DNA from: Heterohyrax brucei
Lineage: Eukaryota; Chordata; Mammalia; Hyracoidea; Procaviidae
Reading direction: 5' to 3'
Length of the DNA: 64,000 bases
Assembly (NCBI GenBank): GCA_028571685.1
Contig: CM053143.1
Coordinates: 10,717,501-10,781,500, forward strand
The notes under the pieces were generated by a model, which was given only the letters and a program-made list of their open reading frames with translations, was not told the DNA's origin and did not search any database. Below are positions 43,580 to 54,780 of the stretch, in pieces. The position numbers and the translations under genes were made by a program. The stretch's first letter is position 1. The number at the start of each line of letters is the position of its first letter.

Positions 43580-43740
43580 TCCCCTCATGGCATAGTGGTT
43601 AACTGCTACATCTGTTAAGCAAAAAGTTAACAGTTCAAATCTACCAGGCAATCCTTGAAAATTCTATGGGGCAGTTCTACTCTGTTCTATAGGATTGCTA
43701 TGAGTTGAAGTTGGCTCGACAGCAGTGGGTTTGATTTTCT
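43580..43740 (+). mobile_element. AfroSINE, short form
   Basis: ATGGCATAGTGGTTAACTGC head, AACAGTTCAAATCTACCAGG, TTCTATGGGGCAGTTCTAC, GTTGAAGTTGGCTCGACAGC. Confidence 0.87.
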
Positions 43741-43879
43741 TTCTATATCTACACCCTGTGCATTGTGACTTTGTGGCTCCATCAATTAAGATGTAATTAT
43801 TTCTCCAACTCTTGAATCTGGGATTGTCTTGTGACTGTCTTTGACCAATAGAGTATCACAGAAATGATGGTGTGCCAGT

Positions 43880-44036
43880 CAGAGCCTTGGTGACACAGTA
43901 GTTAGCAGCTACAGCAGCTAATCAAAAGGTCAGCAGTTCAAATCTACTAGATGCTACTTGGAAAGCCTATGGGACAGTTCTACTATATCCTATAGGGTTG
44001 TTATGAGTCAGAAATGACTCAGCAGCAATAGATTTA
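43880..44036 (+). mobile_element. AfroSINE, short form
   Basis: AGAGCCTTGGTGACACAGTA head, GTCAGCAGTTCAAATCTACT, ACTTGGAAAGCCTATGGGAC, GAGTCAGAAATGACTCAGCA. Confidence 0.87.
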
Positions 44037-44069
44037 GGCATCAATAAGATTTTTGTGCTTCTAGTCATG

Positions 44070-44990
44070 CTGTTAGGAATCTTGTCTTTCCGTAATGATC
44101 AAGTATCAATTTGCTCTTTAGATTATAACAAATTGTGGATAACATTGCAAAGGGTTGTATCCTTTCAATGTACTTATTCAATCTGAACAAATAATCTGAG
44201 AAGCTGGACTTTAGAAAGAAGAATGCTATATCAAGATTAGAGGAAGACTTATTAGCAACTTGCAATATGGAAATAACACAGCGTTGCTTCCTGAAAGTAA
44301 AGAGGACCTGAAGCATTTACTTATGATTATCAAATACCACACCCTTTTGTATGGATTACATCTCAACATTAAGTAAACAAAAATCCTCACAACTGAAACA
44401 ATAAGCAACTTCATGAGAAACAAAAAAGATTGAAGTTGTCAAGGATTTTGTTTTTATTGGATTCCCAATCAACATCCAAAGTAGCAGCAGTTAAGAAATC
44501 AAACAACACATTGCATTGGGCAAATCTCCTACAAAAGACCTCTTTAAAGTGTTAAAAAGTGAAGATGTGACTTTAAGGACTAAGATCCACCAGACTGAAG
44601 CCATATGGTTTCAGTCACTTTATATGCATGTGAAAGTTGGACAGTGAATAAGACTGGAAAAGAACTGATACCTAGAATTGTGGTGCTGATGAAGAGTACT
44701 GAATATGCCATGGACTGCCAAAAGAAAATATGAGTCTGTCTTGGAAGAAGCAGTCAGAAAGTTCCTTAGAAGAGAGGATGGTGAGACTTCATCTTACCTA
44801 TTTTTGACATTATTAGGAAAGATCAGGCCCTGGAGGACATCATGCTTGGTAGAGGATCAGTGATAAAGAGGAAATCTCTCAACAAGATAGACTGATACAG
44901 TGGCTGCAGCAACAGGCTCAAGTATATCAATGATTACCAGGATGGCACAGAACCAAGCTGTGTCTCGTTCTGCTGTATGAGTTGAAGGAA
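44070..44990 (+). mobile_element. RTE/BovB-type LINE, reverse transcriptase to near the 3' end
   Basis: Sense RTE: ATCAAGATTAGAGGAAGACT, AGAGGACCTGAAGCATTTAC, TACATCTCAACATTAAG, GATTGAAGTTGTCAAGGAT, TGCATTGGGCAAATC, CTCTTTAAAGTGTTAAAA, GAGGACATCATGCTTGG and GATGGCACAGAACCAAGC. The RT active-site stretch (YADD-like, near 44265) is destroyed and the ORF is full of stops. Confidence 0.85.
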
Positions 44991-45084
44991 CAATGACAAA
45001 CCTTTGAAGGATGAGAGACCATACAGGTAAGAGCTGAGTCCACTCTGTGGTACCAGTCAAAATCTCACAAAGGTGAGAGAGCCC

Positions 45085-45235
45085 AACCAGTGTCGGCAAA
45101 ACCATCTACCTAACCTGGCAGACCACTACCGATGAATAAGTGAGGCTGTCCTACAGCCAGCCCCGGGCAACCAGCATAATATTTGTCATTTTAAGCCAGT
45201 ACATGTTATGCAATAATAGCCAACAGAAGCACAGT
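45085..45235 (+). repeat. MLT1-like LTR 3' end, weak
   Basis: CAGCATAATATTTGTCATTT, TAAGCCAGTACATGTTATGC and AATAATAGCCAACAGAAGC resemble the last 70 bp of MLT1 LTRs. Confidence 0.45.
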
Positions 45236-45567
45236 TCTTTAAAGAGATCGTTGGTAGTTTTGCTTCCGCCTCATCCTCACCCTTCTTCAAAGATATGTGT
45301 TGCCTTTTGTGAATCTATGGTAGATTTTTCCTTCTTGTTGAGCTGCTTCTTTGTACACCATTAGGTTTCAGCTTTCTACGCTCTTTTAAGTGGTCTACAG
45401 TATTCCATCTTGCAAATTTTCATTGCCAGTTCTCACTGGTGTCAACTCCTCTCCAATTCTTGTTGACTTTCATTACTCCTTTACTACCACTTTGGTGTGA
45501 TTTCAGGAAAGAATGGACATACATGTGTGCATTTGAGTGCATCATTAAAACCATTAGCTAGTTGTTA
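45236..45567. other. No gene recognised
   Basis: No confident repeat; 45370-45540 is T-rich and may be an old L1 scrap. Confidence 0.4.
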
Positions 45568-46010
45568 TTATTGTTGTTATTGTTAGGTGCCGTCCAGTCC
45601 ACGCTGACTTACAGTGGCCCTACATTCAACAGAACGAAGCACTGCCCAGTCCTGTGCTGTCCTCACAATCAATGTTGTGTTTGAGTCCACTGTTGCGGCC
45701 ACTCTGTCAATTCATTTTATTGAGGATGTTCCTGTTTTTCATTGATCCTTTAATGTCCTTCTCCAGGGAGTGGTCCAAAACACATGAGATGAAGTTTCAC
45801 CATCTTCATTTCCAGGGAGCACCCAGGCTATATTTCTTCCAAAACATACTTGTTTGTTCTTCTGGCAGCCCATGATATGTTTGATATTGTTCTCTAACAC
45901 CATTATTCAAAGCACCAGTTCTTCACTTTTCCTTATTCATTATCTAACTTTCACATGCATGTGGAGGAATTGAAAATATTTTGGCTTGTATCAGGTACAT
46001 CTTCAAAAAT
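45568..46010 (-). mobile_element. RTE/BovB-type LINE, 3' end
   Basis: GTTGTTATTGTTAGGTGCCG tail, CCAGTCCACGCTGACTTACA, CGAAGCACTGCCCAGTCC, then GTCCTTCTCCAGGGAGTGGT, TTGTTCTTCTGGCAGCCCAT and TCACATGCATGTGGAGGAAT. Confidence 0.85.
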
Positions 46011-46040
46011 GATTGGAACACTACATTTACAGTGACCAAA

Positions 46041-46205
46041 TCAAAACCAAACCCATTGCTGTTGAGTCAATTCTTACTCATAGTGATGTTAAAGGACAGA
46101 GTGGAACTGCTCAATACAGTTTCCAGGGAGCACCACGTGAATTCGAACTGCCAGTGTTTTGGTTAGCATCTTTAGCTCTTAACCACTACACCACCAGGGT
46201 TTCCC
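46041..46205 (-). mobile_element. AfroSINE, short form
   Basis: AAACCAAACCCATTGCTGTT, GTCAATTCTTACTCATAGTG, GTTTCCAGGGAGCACCACGT, GAATTCGAACTGCCAGTG, ACCACCAGGGTTTCC. Confidence 0.88.
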
Positions 46206-46560
46206 ATCTGCAGGGAACTACCAGAAATTCAAGCTGGATTCAGGAAAGGATGTGGAATGAAGGGTATCACTGCTGATGTCAGATGGATCTTGGCTGAAAA
46301 CAGTGAATACTAGAAAGCAGTTTATCTTTGTTTTATTTACTATGCAGAGATGTTTCACTGGGTGGATCATAAAAATTATGGATAAATTTGCAAAGAGTGG
46401 GAATTCCAGAACACTTAATTGTGCTCATGCATAACCTGCACATAGATTCATAGACTTCGAGGCAGTCACAGAACAAAGGGATACCTCACAGTTTAAAATC
46501 AGAAAAAGTGTGCTCTGGGGTATATGTCCTTTCAACATACTATAATGAGCTCAACACAAT
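46206..46560 (+). mobile_element. RTE/BovB-type LINE, reverse-transcriptase segment
   Basis: CAGAAATTCAAGCTGGATTC, TCACTGCTGATGTCAGATGG, TGTTTTATTTACTATGCAGA, GGAATTCCAGAACACTTAAT and GTCCTTTCAACATACTA follow the RTE RT domain in sense orientation, opposite to the RTE 3' end at 45568-46010. Confidence 0.82.
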
Positions 46561-48289
46561 TCTCAATCACAAAAGCAAGGTTTTTTTTGCCTTCAGATGT
46601 AATGCCATTTTTATAAAAAGTGATGCAATCATTTTCCTTTGCTTGCCACTTTTTTCCTGCAGAACTTACTTTTGATCTCGAGGTTGACAAAAATTCCTTC
46701 TTCTCCCAGCACTCTCTTGCCCCCTCATCCTGTTATATTTTTTAACCACTCATCATGATTCCTTAACTACAGTCTGTGGACCCCTAGGATTCTAAGATAC
46801 GTATGCTAAAGGTTTGGTGGGAGGCAGAAGTAAACATTACTTTTTGGATTTTCCATGCCATGCAGTCCTAACACTCACAGTGATGGATGATGACCAAGCA
46901 ATTTGTTAGTGGTCTTCCTGCTCCATATGGCCGTGCAGTGTAAGGACCATCCTCATTTGGTTGAAGATTTCCTCAGTTTTTGATGTGAAACGGAGGAGGC
47001 CACAGGCAATGGCTGCAGAGAAGGGATGACATGAAATTTGCTTTGTCAAACTCTCCCTGGCATCATGTTCCTCTACCTTGCCTTGCACATGATCAAGTGA
47101 CCCAGGAAAGAGAGCAAGCTTGACTAAGTACAAGAAGAAATCAGATGGGAAGTTTTCATTCTGAGGAAGGAACTCTTCTACACCACAGCTCCTGTATACC
47201 CCTGCAACCTACTGTTGTTGTAAATACTGGAAGGTGCGAATTGTGTAGATTGGAGGTCAATGGTATTGGCTTTTTCATATTATTTGCTATTTGCTCATTT
47301 ACTTGTGTAGTTAGACCTTCCGTTTCACATGTTTATTAATATTAACATTTGTATTACCTACATGACCATGGTCCAATGTAGAGGATGTTTTAAGACAGGT
47401 TAGAGATGAAAGAGGAGCCTTCTAGCTAGTCCCACACATAGGGATAATTCCTATAAGGGTAGTGATGATGAAGTATAATCTTCTGAATTATTTCTTTGCC
47501 CTAGTACAACAAGCAACACAGTTTAAAAAGAAAAAGTGACATCAAAAGCAAGGACAAAAATCTCATTTCAGATGAAAGTGAAATTCATTGGTGCTTGTCT
47601 CCAGTTTGACCAAAACTTGGTTATTTGTACCAAAACAAAACAAAATCAGCCACAAGTGTCACATTAAAGGAGAAAATTCCACTCTTTATTTTTGTCTTAA
47701 ACCACAACACTTCACACATGTATAGGCTTATAAAAGAAACCACCAAGTGTGTATAATAATTTTACAACTCTATATAAGGACTTTGTAACTATATTTAATT
47801 CAGATCATGACACTCAATAACAAATTGCTTCTTCAAAATAATGTATAAAACTCGGTCTTATACTATATCTTTATTTATATTGCTTTGGGGTATGGGTATT
47901 ACCAGCTTTACTGTTCAATATCATCAATAAATTTTCATGCTGAAAACAACATTAATTAAAAGCAATTTACAACTTTTACTTAAAGAAATCTACAGAGCCT
48001 ACCTTTAAGAAATTAAATTGCATTTTGGCAGAAGCCAGTAATTTAAGAGAAATTTATTATGTGTTATGATTTTTTTTAATTTATGAAAAGGAGGGAAATT
48101 TTCAATAATCTAAGCTTAACTGCCTTTTTCAAGAAATATATGCAGAGAAGTCATTTTTTGTTTTAAATAGGGAATAACTACTTGTGCACATACCATATTA
48201 TTACCTTGTCTCATAGGAATTTGTGATGAGGAAGGGGCCGTGAGTCAAGAAACACAGGCTCTAGGGTAAACTTGACAGCAACAGGTTTT
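46561..48289. other. No gene recognised; single-copy-looking DNA
   Basis: A long repeat-poor interval. Only a SINE-tail scrap is seen at about 48266-48296 (AACTTGACAGCAACAGG). Small frames at 46906-47339 lack any recognisable motif. Confidence 0.45.
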
Positions 48290-48498
48290 GTTTTCAGGGA
48301 GTTCAGTTTTCCTCTAGAAGCTGGAAACTTCAAGAAAACAGATTCTCTAAAGAAGAAAAGCAGCTCTGTCTACCCTTCTCAGACTTTGGCCTTGTAGAAC
48401 TGTAAGACAGTAAGTTTGTTTTGTCTTAAATCACTATCTATATTTGTGATCCTTCATTACATAGCAGAAATAGGAAACGCATATACAGTCCTAACTGG
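48290..48498 (+). repeat. MLT1-like LTR 3' end, weak
   Basis: TTGGCCTTGTAGAACTGTAA, GACAGTAAGTTTGTTTTGTC and TTAAATCACTATCTATATTTGTG follow the usual MaLR 3' end with much decay. Confidence 0.45.
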
Positions 48499-49048
48499 AT
48501 AAGGTTTTAAGGGAAATTAAATATTTTTTTTACATAGAAAAGTAAGATCGAGTTTCTTCTACCTACAATCACTGATTTGTTCTGCAGAATTTATATGCTT
48601 TGTGGACAGGAGAGGACCACACAAAAAGAGTAGGCTAATAGATCGGCCAAAATTAACTAATTCATAGGAAAATAGCATTCTCTACTCAAAATGTCATTGA
48701 CAATTATTCCTGGATTGTTATAACTACAGTTAATGATCCTGCTAATGCACCATGAGCTGCAGATACAATCATTTATATGCACGTGTTCCCTGAAACCTGA
48801 AAATTATGTCAAGAGTTCATCCAGGTAGGAAGATAAAGAAAGGTTGTAGTATACAACTACTTGCTTGTTTGTTCAATCTCCCCACATATTCCAGACAGCA
48901 GACAGAGTGTTTCCTCACTGCCACACTCTCAGCGCCTAGAACACTGCTATCACGTAGTCTACCTATAGCATGTGTTAAATGAACAATGGCAGTATTTTCT
49001 GAACTGCATGTCAGAAATGTGTTTTGGCAAAGGTCTGAAATGAGACCT
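48499..49048. other. No gene recognised
   Basis: Single-copy-looking DNA with no named repeat. Confidence 0.45.
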
Positions 49049-49049
49049 G

Positions 49050-49660
49050 ATGTTGTTTTGTTGTTAGATGCTGCCAAGTTGGTACTGACTCATAGCAACC
49101 CTACGCACAACAGAATGAAGCACTGTCCAGTCTTGCACTGTGTCCACAATCATTTTTATGCTTAAGCCCACTGTTGTGGCCACTGCGTCAATCCATCTCC
49201 TGGAAGGTCTTCCTGTTTTTGCTGACCCTTCACTCTACCAAGCATGATGTCTTTCTCCAGGGACTTATCCTTTCTGACAACATGCCCAAAGTATTTAAGA
49301 CATAGTCTTGCCATCTTGGCATCCAAGGAGCACTCTGGTTGTACTTCTTCCGGAACAGACCTGTTGGTTCTTTTGGTGGCCCATGGTACATTCAATGTTC
49401 TTTTCCAGCACTGCAATTCAAAGGCATCAATCCTTCTTCTGCCTTCTTTGTTCACTGTCCAGCTTTTGTATGCATATGATATGATTGAAAATACCATGGC
49501 TTAGGTCACACACACTTTAGTCTTCACGGTGACATTTTTACTTTTGAATACTTTAAAGAGGTCCTTTGCAGCAGATTTTCCCAATGCAGTGCATCTTTTG
49601 ATTTCTTGAGTGCTGCTTCCATGGCTGTTGATTGTGGAACTTGAGACTGTACTGGAAAAT
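49050..49660 (-). mobile_element. RTE/BovB-type LINE, 3' end
   Basis: GTTTTGTTGTTAGATGCTGC tail and TACTGACTCATAGCAACCC, then antisense ORF with a 111-codon open frame at 49497-49162 (NKEGRRRIDAFELQCWKRTL, NVPWATKRTNRSV...EEVQPECSLDAKMARL, GHVVRKDKSLEKDIMLG). This is the C-terminal part of the RTE protein and the longest intact RTE frame in the window. The element is 5'-truncated near 49660. Confidence 0.9.
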
Positions 49661-50119
49661 CCAGAATGCGTGGCATTATGTACGCATCTTTTTTCTCCTG
49701 ATGTGTTTCAACGGACATTTGGAAGAGGACAGTCATTAACAATAGAATCCATTAATTCTTAGAAATTAGAAGCTTTCTGCCTATTTTTTTAAAATAAGGT
49801 CCATTTTCTATACTACGTAAAAGAAACTATGTTTGAAAATAATCTTGTAAGAGAAATCTAGGTTTCATGTTTTTGTGTTTTGCTTTTTACTTAGGAAAAG
49901 TTATAATTTTCATGAGTTCACAAATACAATAATGCTGAATAAATTGAAGTAGAAACTGTTCATAGGGATAACTCATAAAATGAAACTAGTTTGATGAAGT
50001 TTTATTTAAGCATCAAATCTATCCAATAAGATGTTTGATTACGGTGGATGTAAGGGGTGCACTCTCCTTCCCAGTCCCACCCAAACTCTGTATATATCCT
50101 CAAGCTCCAGTATTTGTCC
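49661..50119. other. No gene recognised
   Basis: AT-rich, nothing named. Confidence 0.45.
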
Positions 50120-50572
50120 ACTCCCATTTAACCTGGGCAGGCTTTTGTGCCTACTTTAGTGGTAGAAGTGATGCTGCATGTCTTCCAAAGCTGGTTTAGA
50201 ACACATGGGACAACTAACTGGCTCTTTCTCTTAGGATGCTCACTTTGAAGCTCTGATCCCCGATGTAGATGTCCTAGTACCATGAAGCCACCATGCTGGA
50301 GAGCCCACATAAAGATGGAGAGAGATGTCCACAGGACCCCAGGTGTTCTGGCTAGCTGTCAGATGGTACCAGTCCCAGGCCCCGTCTGACTATAGCTGCA
50401 TGAGAGATCTCAAGCCAAGAAACCCCAAGCTGAGTCTACTCCACTCTCAGGACCATGAGAGAGAATGAAAAAATATAACCATGAGAGACAGTAATAAGCT
50501 GATTACTGTTTTCAGTCATTAACTTTTGGACTGACTTCTTATAGAGCAATTAATTATTGATACCTATAACAA
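50120..50572 (+). repeat. MLT1-like MaLR LTR, weak
   Basis: AGAGAGATGTCCACAGGACC, GCTGCATGAGAGATCTCAAG, CCAAGAAACCCCAAGCTGAG and AGAGAATGAAAAAATATAAC...TTTCAGTCATTAAC keep the order of the second half of an MLT1-type LTR. Confidence 0.5.
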
Positions 50573-51242
50573 TCTTCTTTGCAGAATAGAAGGAATTTAT
50601 AAATCTGCTTGGTTGAAAAGGATACAATTTCTAGGAAAATCAACTGTTTTTCTTAGAACAGCAGAAACTAAGAAATGCTAGTTTCTTCCTTCCCACACAC
50701 TGCTCATGCTGGTTACTGAGGATCTGCAGATACATAAGGCATGGTCCTGAGTAATAATTGTGTAATAAGTAAAACTACTTGAGATGAAAAAAAGAAATTA
50801 TTTACAATTCCCTCAACTTTCTAAGAAGGGAGTTCCTAAAATGGATCCATCATTTGCTGAGAAATTTGAAAGCTATCTGGTCTCAAGCTGGAAAGCAGAG
50901 AAGAAGCAAACTGGCTCTACAGAGCAAATTAATAAAGAAAAGAGCACAATCCTGTGAGGAGAATAGTGGCCTGCTCAGTTTGTGAATCGCAGGGAAAGAA
51001 AGAAAGGAAGATGCAGAGACTGCAACTGAGAAATGATTTGGAGAAAAGCCTAGAGGTGTTAAAGGAGACTTTTTACAGAAGGTATATCACTTTGGGAGAA
51101 AGAAACTTGGTTCTCCATGTTTACTTCCTTCTGCTGTGGTGTTCACTGAAACTCAAATCAGGTTGCAGCCTACTTTGGCCAGAGCAAATTTTGCTCCCAA
51201 AGCAACTTTTTACTAACACTTTGTGTCAACCAGTGTCAAGTG
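50573..51242. other. No gene recognised
   Basis: A 103-codon plus-strand frame at 50954-51265 runs into the next SINE. It has no recognisable domain and I treat it as chance. Confidence 0.45.
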
Positions 51243-51408
51243 TGGAAAACCCGGTAGCATGGTAGTTAAAGTGCTATGGCTGCTAATCAAATAGCTCAGC
51301 AGTTCGAATCTGCCAGGCACTCCTTGGAAACTCTATGGGGCCGTTCTACTCTGTCGCAAAGGGTTTCTGTAAGTCAGAATCAACTCAGCAACAGTGGGTT
51401 TGGGTTTT
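51243..51408 (+). mobile_element. AfroSINE, short form, TSD GTCAAGT
   Basis: GGAAAACCCGGTAGCATGGT head, CAGCAGTTCGAATCTGCCAG, GGAAACTCTATGGGGCCGTT, GTCAGAATCAACTCAGCAAC. GTCAAGT occurs on both sides (51235-51241 and just after the tail). Confidence 0.88.
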
Positions 51409-51900
51409 ACGTCAAGTTTGCATAATTCAAGTCTATGTAGAGTATATGCACACTGTAAACCTATCTCCGTTGTTCTGTTTCACTAGCTGACTCCCTAACC
51501 TGTAAGTATTCCAAGCACAGGGAATCACAATTGTTTATTCTGGACTGCTTTTTGTATACCTTCCTCTTTTCCCATTGTTGATGTTGCTAAGACCATGATG
51601 GCACTCAATTCCAGATTTCTCTCTGCTCTGGACACTTGATGACAACACTATTTGCTGGCACAGAAAGGCCAATGAATGAGGGCAGCAATGATTTTGAATG
51701 GCAATGCCAAATTCTAAGAGACTGTAAGTCAGAGATCCTTTGCAGTGCCCAGGCTGTCACCAGGAGTGAACTAGCGCCATCACTTCCAGATGCAAAGTTA
51801 GCACCAGCAGCGAGGATGGCTTTGCTGATCAAGTGACTGGGAACATTGCTCTGACTGTAGCTGACACACAGTATTCTTCTCTTCTTTCTTTTTTTTTTTT
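51409..51900. other. No gene recognised
   Basis: No named repeat. A T-rich run (51883-51904) precedes the next SINE. The 146-codon antisense frame at 51605-52045 spans this interval and the SINE and is not credible as a gene. Confidence 0.45.
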
Positions 51901-51904
51901 TTTC

Positions 51905-52078
51905 CAAACATAAAGAGGTCAAAAACCCACTGCTGTCAAGCAAGCTCTGACTCACTGCAGCCCTGTATGACAGTGTGGAACTACCCCGTAAGTTTTCAGG
52001 AGCACCTGGTAGATTTAAACTGCCAATCTTTGGGTTAGCCGCCATAGCTCTCTTAATCAGCTATGCCACTAGAGCCTC
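51905..52078 (-). mobile_element. AfroSINE, short form
   Basis: AAAAACCCACTGCTGTCAAG, AGCTCTGACTCACTGCAGCC, GTTTTCAGGAGCACCTGG, CCGCCATAGCTCTCTTAATC. Confidence 0.85.
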
Positions 52079-53117
52079 CTAGAAAGAGGTTACATTTGTG
52101 TGGGGATTCACACAGTCTGAGAGGAAAAAAATAAGTCTTCTGAACTGAACTGAAAGACGTTCATTGGCCAGTAAACTAGGACAACTCTATGTGTTGTTTT
52201 TGTTCACTCTGGATATATAGAATTTTTTAAAAGCCAGAAGGAATATCTGCTCCAAGCAAATGGCCCTATAAATACCTATTTAAGAAAAAGAAAAAAAAAT
52301 CTGGTGGAGCTTCCAACCTTGGGACTTTCTTAAGGCAATGAAAGTTTTTGTTGAGAATGACTGAACTCATAATCTGTGATAAGAACTGTACATAATAACT
52401 GCATAGAGCTTTGAGCTAGCTAGAAAAATTATTACAAACTTCCATAATCTACCCATATAATGAAATAAAATCGAGCACTCAGGACAAGGGACATGAAAAG
52501 CAATAGACCCTTTTACCGGAAGTCATGGTCAAAGAAGGAAACGGTACCAACACTCCATTCCTTTATCCTCCCATTTAAGTGAGGACAGAATGATGACCAT
52601 AGTCCAGGCAGCACCCACCTGGTGCTGCATGTGAATAGTGACAGATGCTCCTGCCTAAACTATACCTTTCTTCACTAGGCTTAGAGACAAAGCTGTAGCA
52701 CTAGGCCTCAGTAGGGTCTCAATGCTGAATCAGCTGTTCATAAACGTCTGATCAAGAAAAGTCAAGGAGGTAGAGTTGGCTCTTGAGACATTATTGGACT
52801 GGCTGGATAATGAATGCCAGCTCCTGACTCTTTTCCTTGATCCTGGGCAATGGACTTATTCCTCACCTGTCTATCACCCCAAACATGATTACCTCAGAAG
52901 TAATGACTTAGTTATCATGAGTTCTTTACCTGTGGGACCTATTTAGAAAAGCAAGACATTGACTGCTTTATTTGGCTTACAAGGGGAAGATTAAGTGAAT
53001 AATGAGAATAAGAACATCTTAATGGCCAGACTATGTAGTCTAGTATATTTCTGAGGTATCTTTTAGTGAAACAATTCTCTATGTGTCTTTAGAGTTACTG
53101 CACATCTTATGAGCAGA
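52079..53117. other. No gene recognised; single-copy-looking DNA
   Basis: A kilobase without a nameable repeat or a coding signal. Confidence 0.45.
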
Positions 53118-53337
53118 GGTTGCTGCTGCATGCCATCAAGTCAATTCCAACTCATAGCAACCTTACAGGACAGAGTAGAACTGATCCCACCCCCACCCGC
53201 GCCTTTGGGTTTCCCAGGCTGTAATCTTTACAGGAACAGATCACTAGACTTTTTTTCCTGTGGAACTGCTGGTGGATTTGAACAACTAGACTTTCAGTTA
53301 GTACCTGACTGCTTAACCACTGCCACCAGAGCTCCTC
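53118..53337 (-). mobile_element. AfroSINE, long form
   Basis: TGCCATCAAGTCAATTCCAA, TTCCCAGGCTGTAATCTTTA, CAGGAACAGATCACTAGACT, GGAACTGCTGGTGGATTTGA, GCTTAACCACTGCCACCAG. Confidence 0.87.
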
Positions 53338-53432
53338 GGAATAGAGGTGTTGAATGCCTTTGCTATAGATTGTCTTTAAAGATATTTGCACGGTACCTCC
53401 TTCTAGCGTATACGGCATGTTTGCTTACTTCC

Positions 53433-53933
53433 TGTTTTAGTCAGCTAGGGCTGCTCTAACAGAAATACCACAGAGTGGATGGCTTTAACAAAGAAAGATT
53501 TATTCTTACACAGTCTGGTAGGTTGCAAGTCCATATTCAGGGTGTCCGCTCCAGGGAAAGACTTTCCCCTTGACGGCTCTGGAGGAAAGTCCGGTATTGC
53601 ATCAGTCATTGTCCAGGGAGCGTCCTAACGCAAGAACCTCTGGTCTGAACGACACGCTCTGCTCCCGGTGCTGCTTGCTTGATGGTAGTGAAGTTCTCAA
53701 ATTGTCCTTGGTTCTTTTTCCTTTTATTCCTCGCAAGCTAAAAGCATTAAGGGTGGGGCAAGCCATACTCCAGGGAAACTTCCCCCATAGCAGGAATTCC
53801 CAGCCCCACCCTAATCCTTTAACATACAGGTTAGCAAAACCACACAATGGAGGACAGTCCCAAGATACTGGGAACCATATCCCAGCCACGTGGCTGCACA
53901 CATTTTTGGGGTGACACAATTCAAACCATGACA
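53433..53933 (-). mobile_element. Solo LTR, ERVL-MaLR-like, TSD CTTCC
   Basis: The plus strand begins TGTTTTAGTCAGCTAGGGCT and ends TTCAAACCATGACA. It is the close reverse complement of the LTR at 61911-62435. A perfect duplication CTTCC lies at 53428-53432 and 53934-53938. It is relatively young, judged from the low divergence by eye. Confidence 0.93.
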
Positions 53934-53938
53934 CTTCC

Positions 53939-54587
53939 CATTCTAAAAGATTCAGGCTCCCTAAACTGCAAGTTCCTCTCTTATCACCCAACCCACTACA
54001 TGTGCAAGTGTCGCTTGGCCTTCATGCCACCACATGAGAATTGGGACAAGGATAAGTGATACAAACATGTTGTTCCTGCTATACCCCGTACTAACCAGTA
54101 ACAAAGTTCTTTGTCCCTGACCCAACATTTATGAAACTGTGGCAAGCTAGCCTATTGAGAAACTTGTTAACTTGGAAGTAGGATAATATCTTAGACCCTT
54201 CATGTTTTTTGAAAAACTTATTTGGGGACCTATGCTCCAGTGGCATTTTGAGGCTGATAAAGGTAGCAGGGTGCCTGCCACCATCAGAATGAGTCCAGAG
54301 ACCAACAACGGAGGGTCTGCTCACTCACATGACTACAGTGTTTGATTCTTCAGACACTTCCATATTTCTTCACCTACATGATTTGCAATTTTGAATCTAG
54401 TGGTTTGTTAGTCTTTGATTATCTACTAGATCATGGTGCAGTCTATGGCTACTGACTCACTGTCTGTGAAAGACTTGCTTTGCCACGTCAAGTTCCATAG
54501 CTCTGTCTTTCTTACTGGAACAGAAACTTTGATTCTCCCTATGAGAACAGAGTTCTCCACTCTGAAGCCATCTTCTCCATGATTTTT
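53939..54587. other. No gene recognised
   Basis: Possibly LTR-adjacent old repeat sequence, but nothing can be named. Confidence 0.4.
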
Positions 54588-54780
54588 ACAGCAAGAGTTA
54601 GCAACTATATCCCTCAGGCTCAATCTAGCCCACTGACTCTTTTTTAAATAAAGCTTTATTGAGATGCAACAATGCTCATTTGATTTTATGTTATCAGAGC
54701 TGAGTAGCTGTGATAGAAACCCATAAAGCCTAAAATACTTACTACCTGGTCCTTTATAGAAAAAAATCTGTTGACTCTAT
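54588..54780 (+). repeat. Old hAT-like MER repeat
   Basis: TTAAATAAAGCTTTATTGAG, GAGCTGAGTAGCTGTGATAG, CCTAAAATACTTACTACCTG, then TGTTGACTC. Second copy of the repeat at 38240-38430. Confidence 0.65.

Noticed and set aside
51605-52045. 146-codon antisense frame
   Set aside because: It spans single-copy DNA and a SINE with its T-rich run, giving a KKKKRKKR stretch. No family resemblance.
53570-53991. 114- and 129-codon frames on opposite strands
   Set aside because: Both sit inside the solo MaLR-like LTR at 53433-53933 and its flank.
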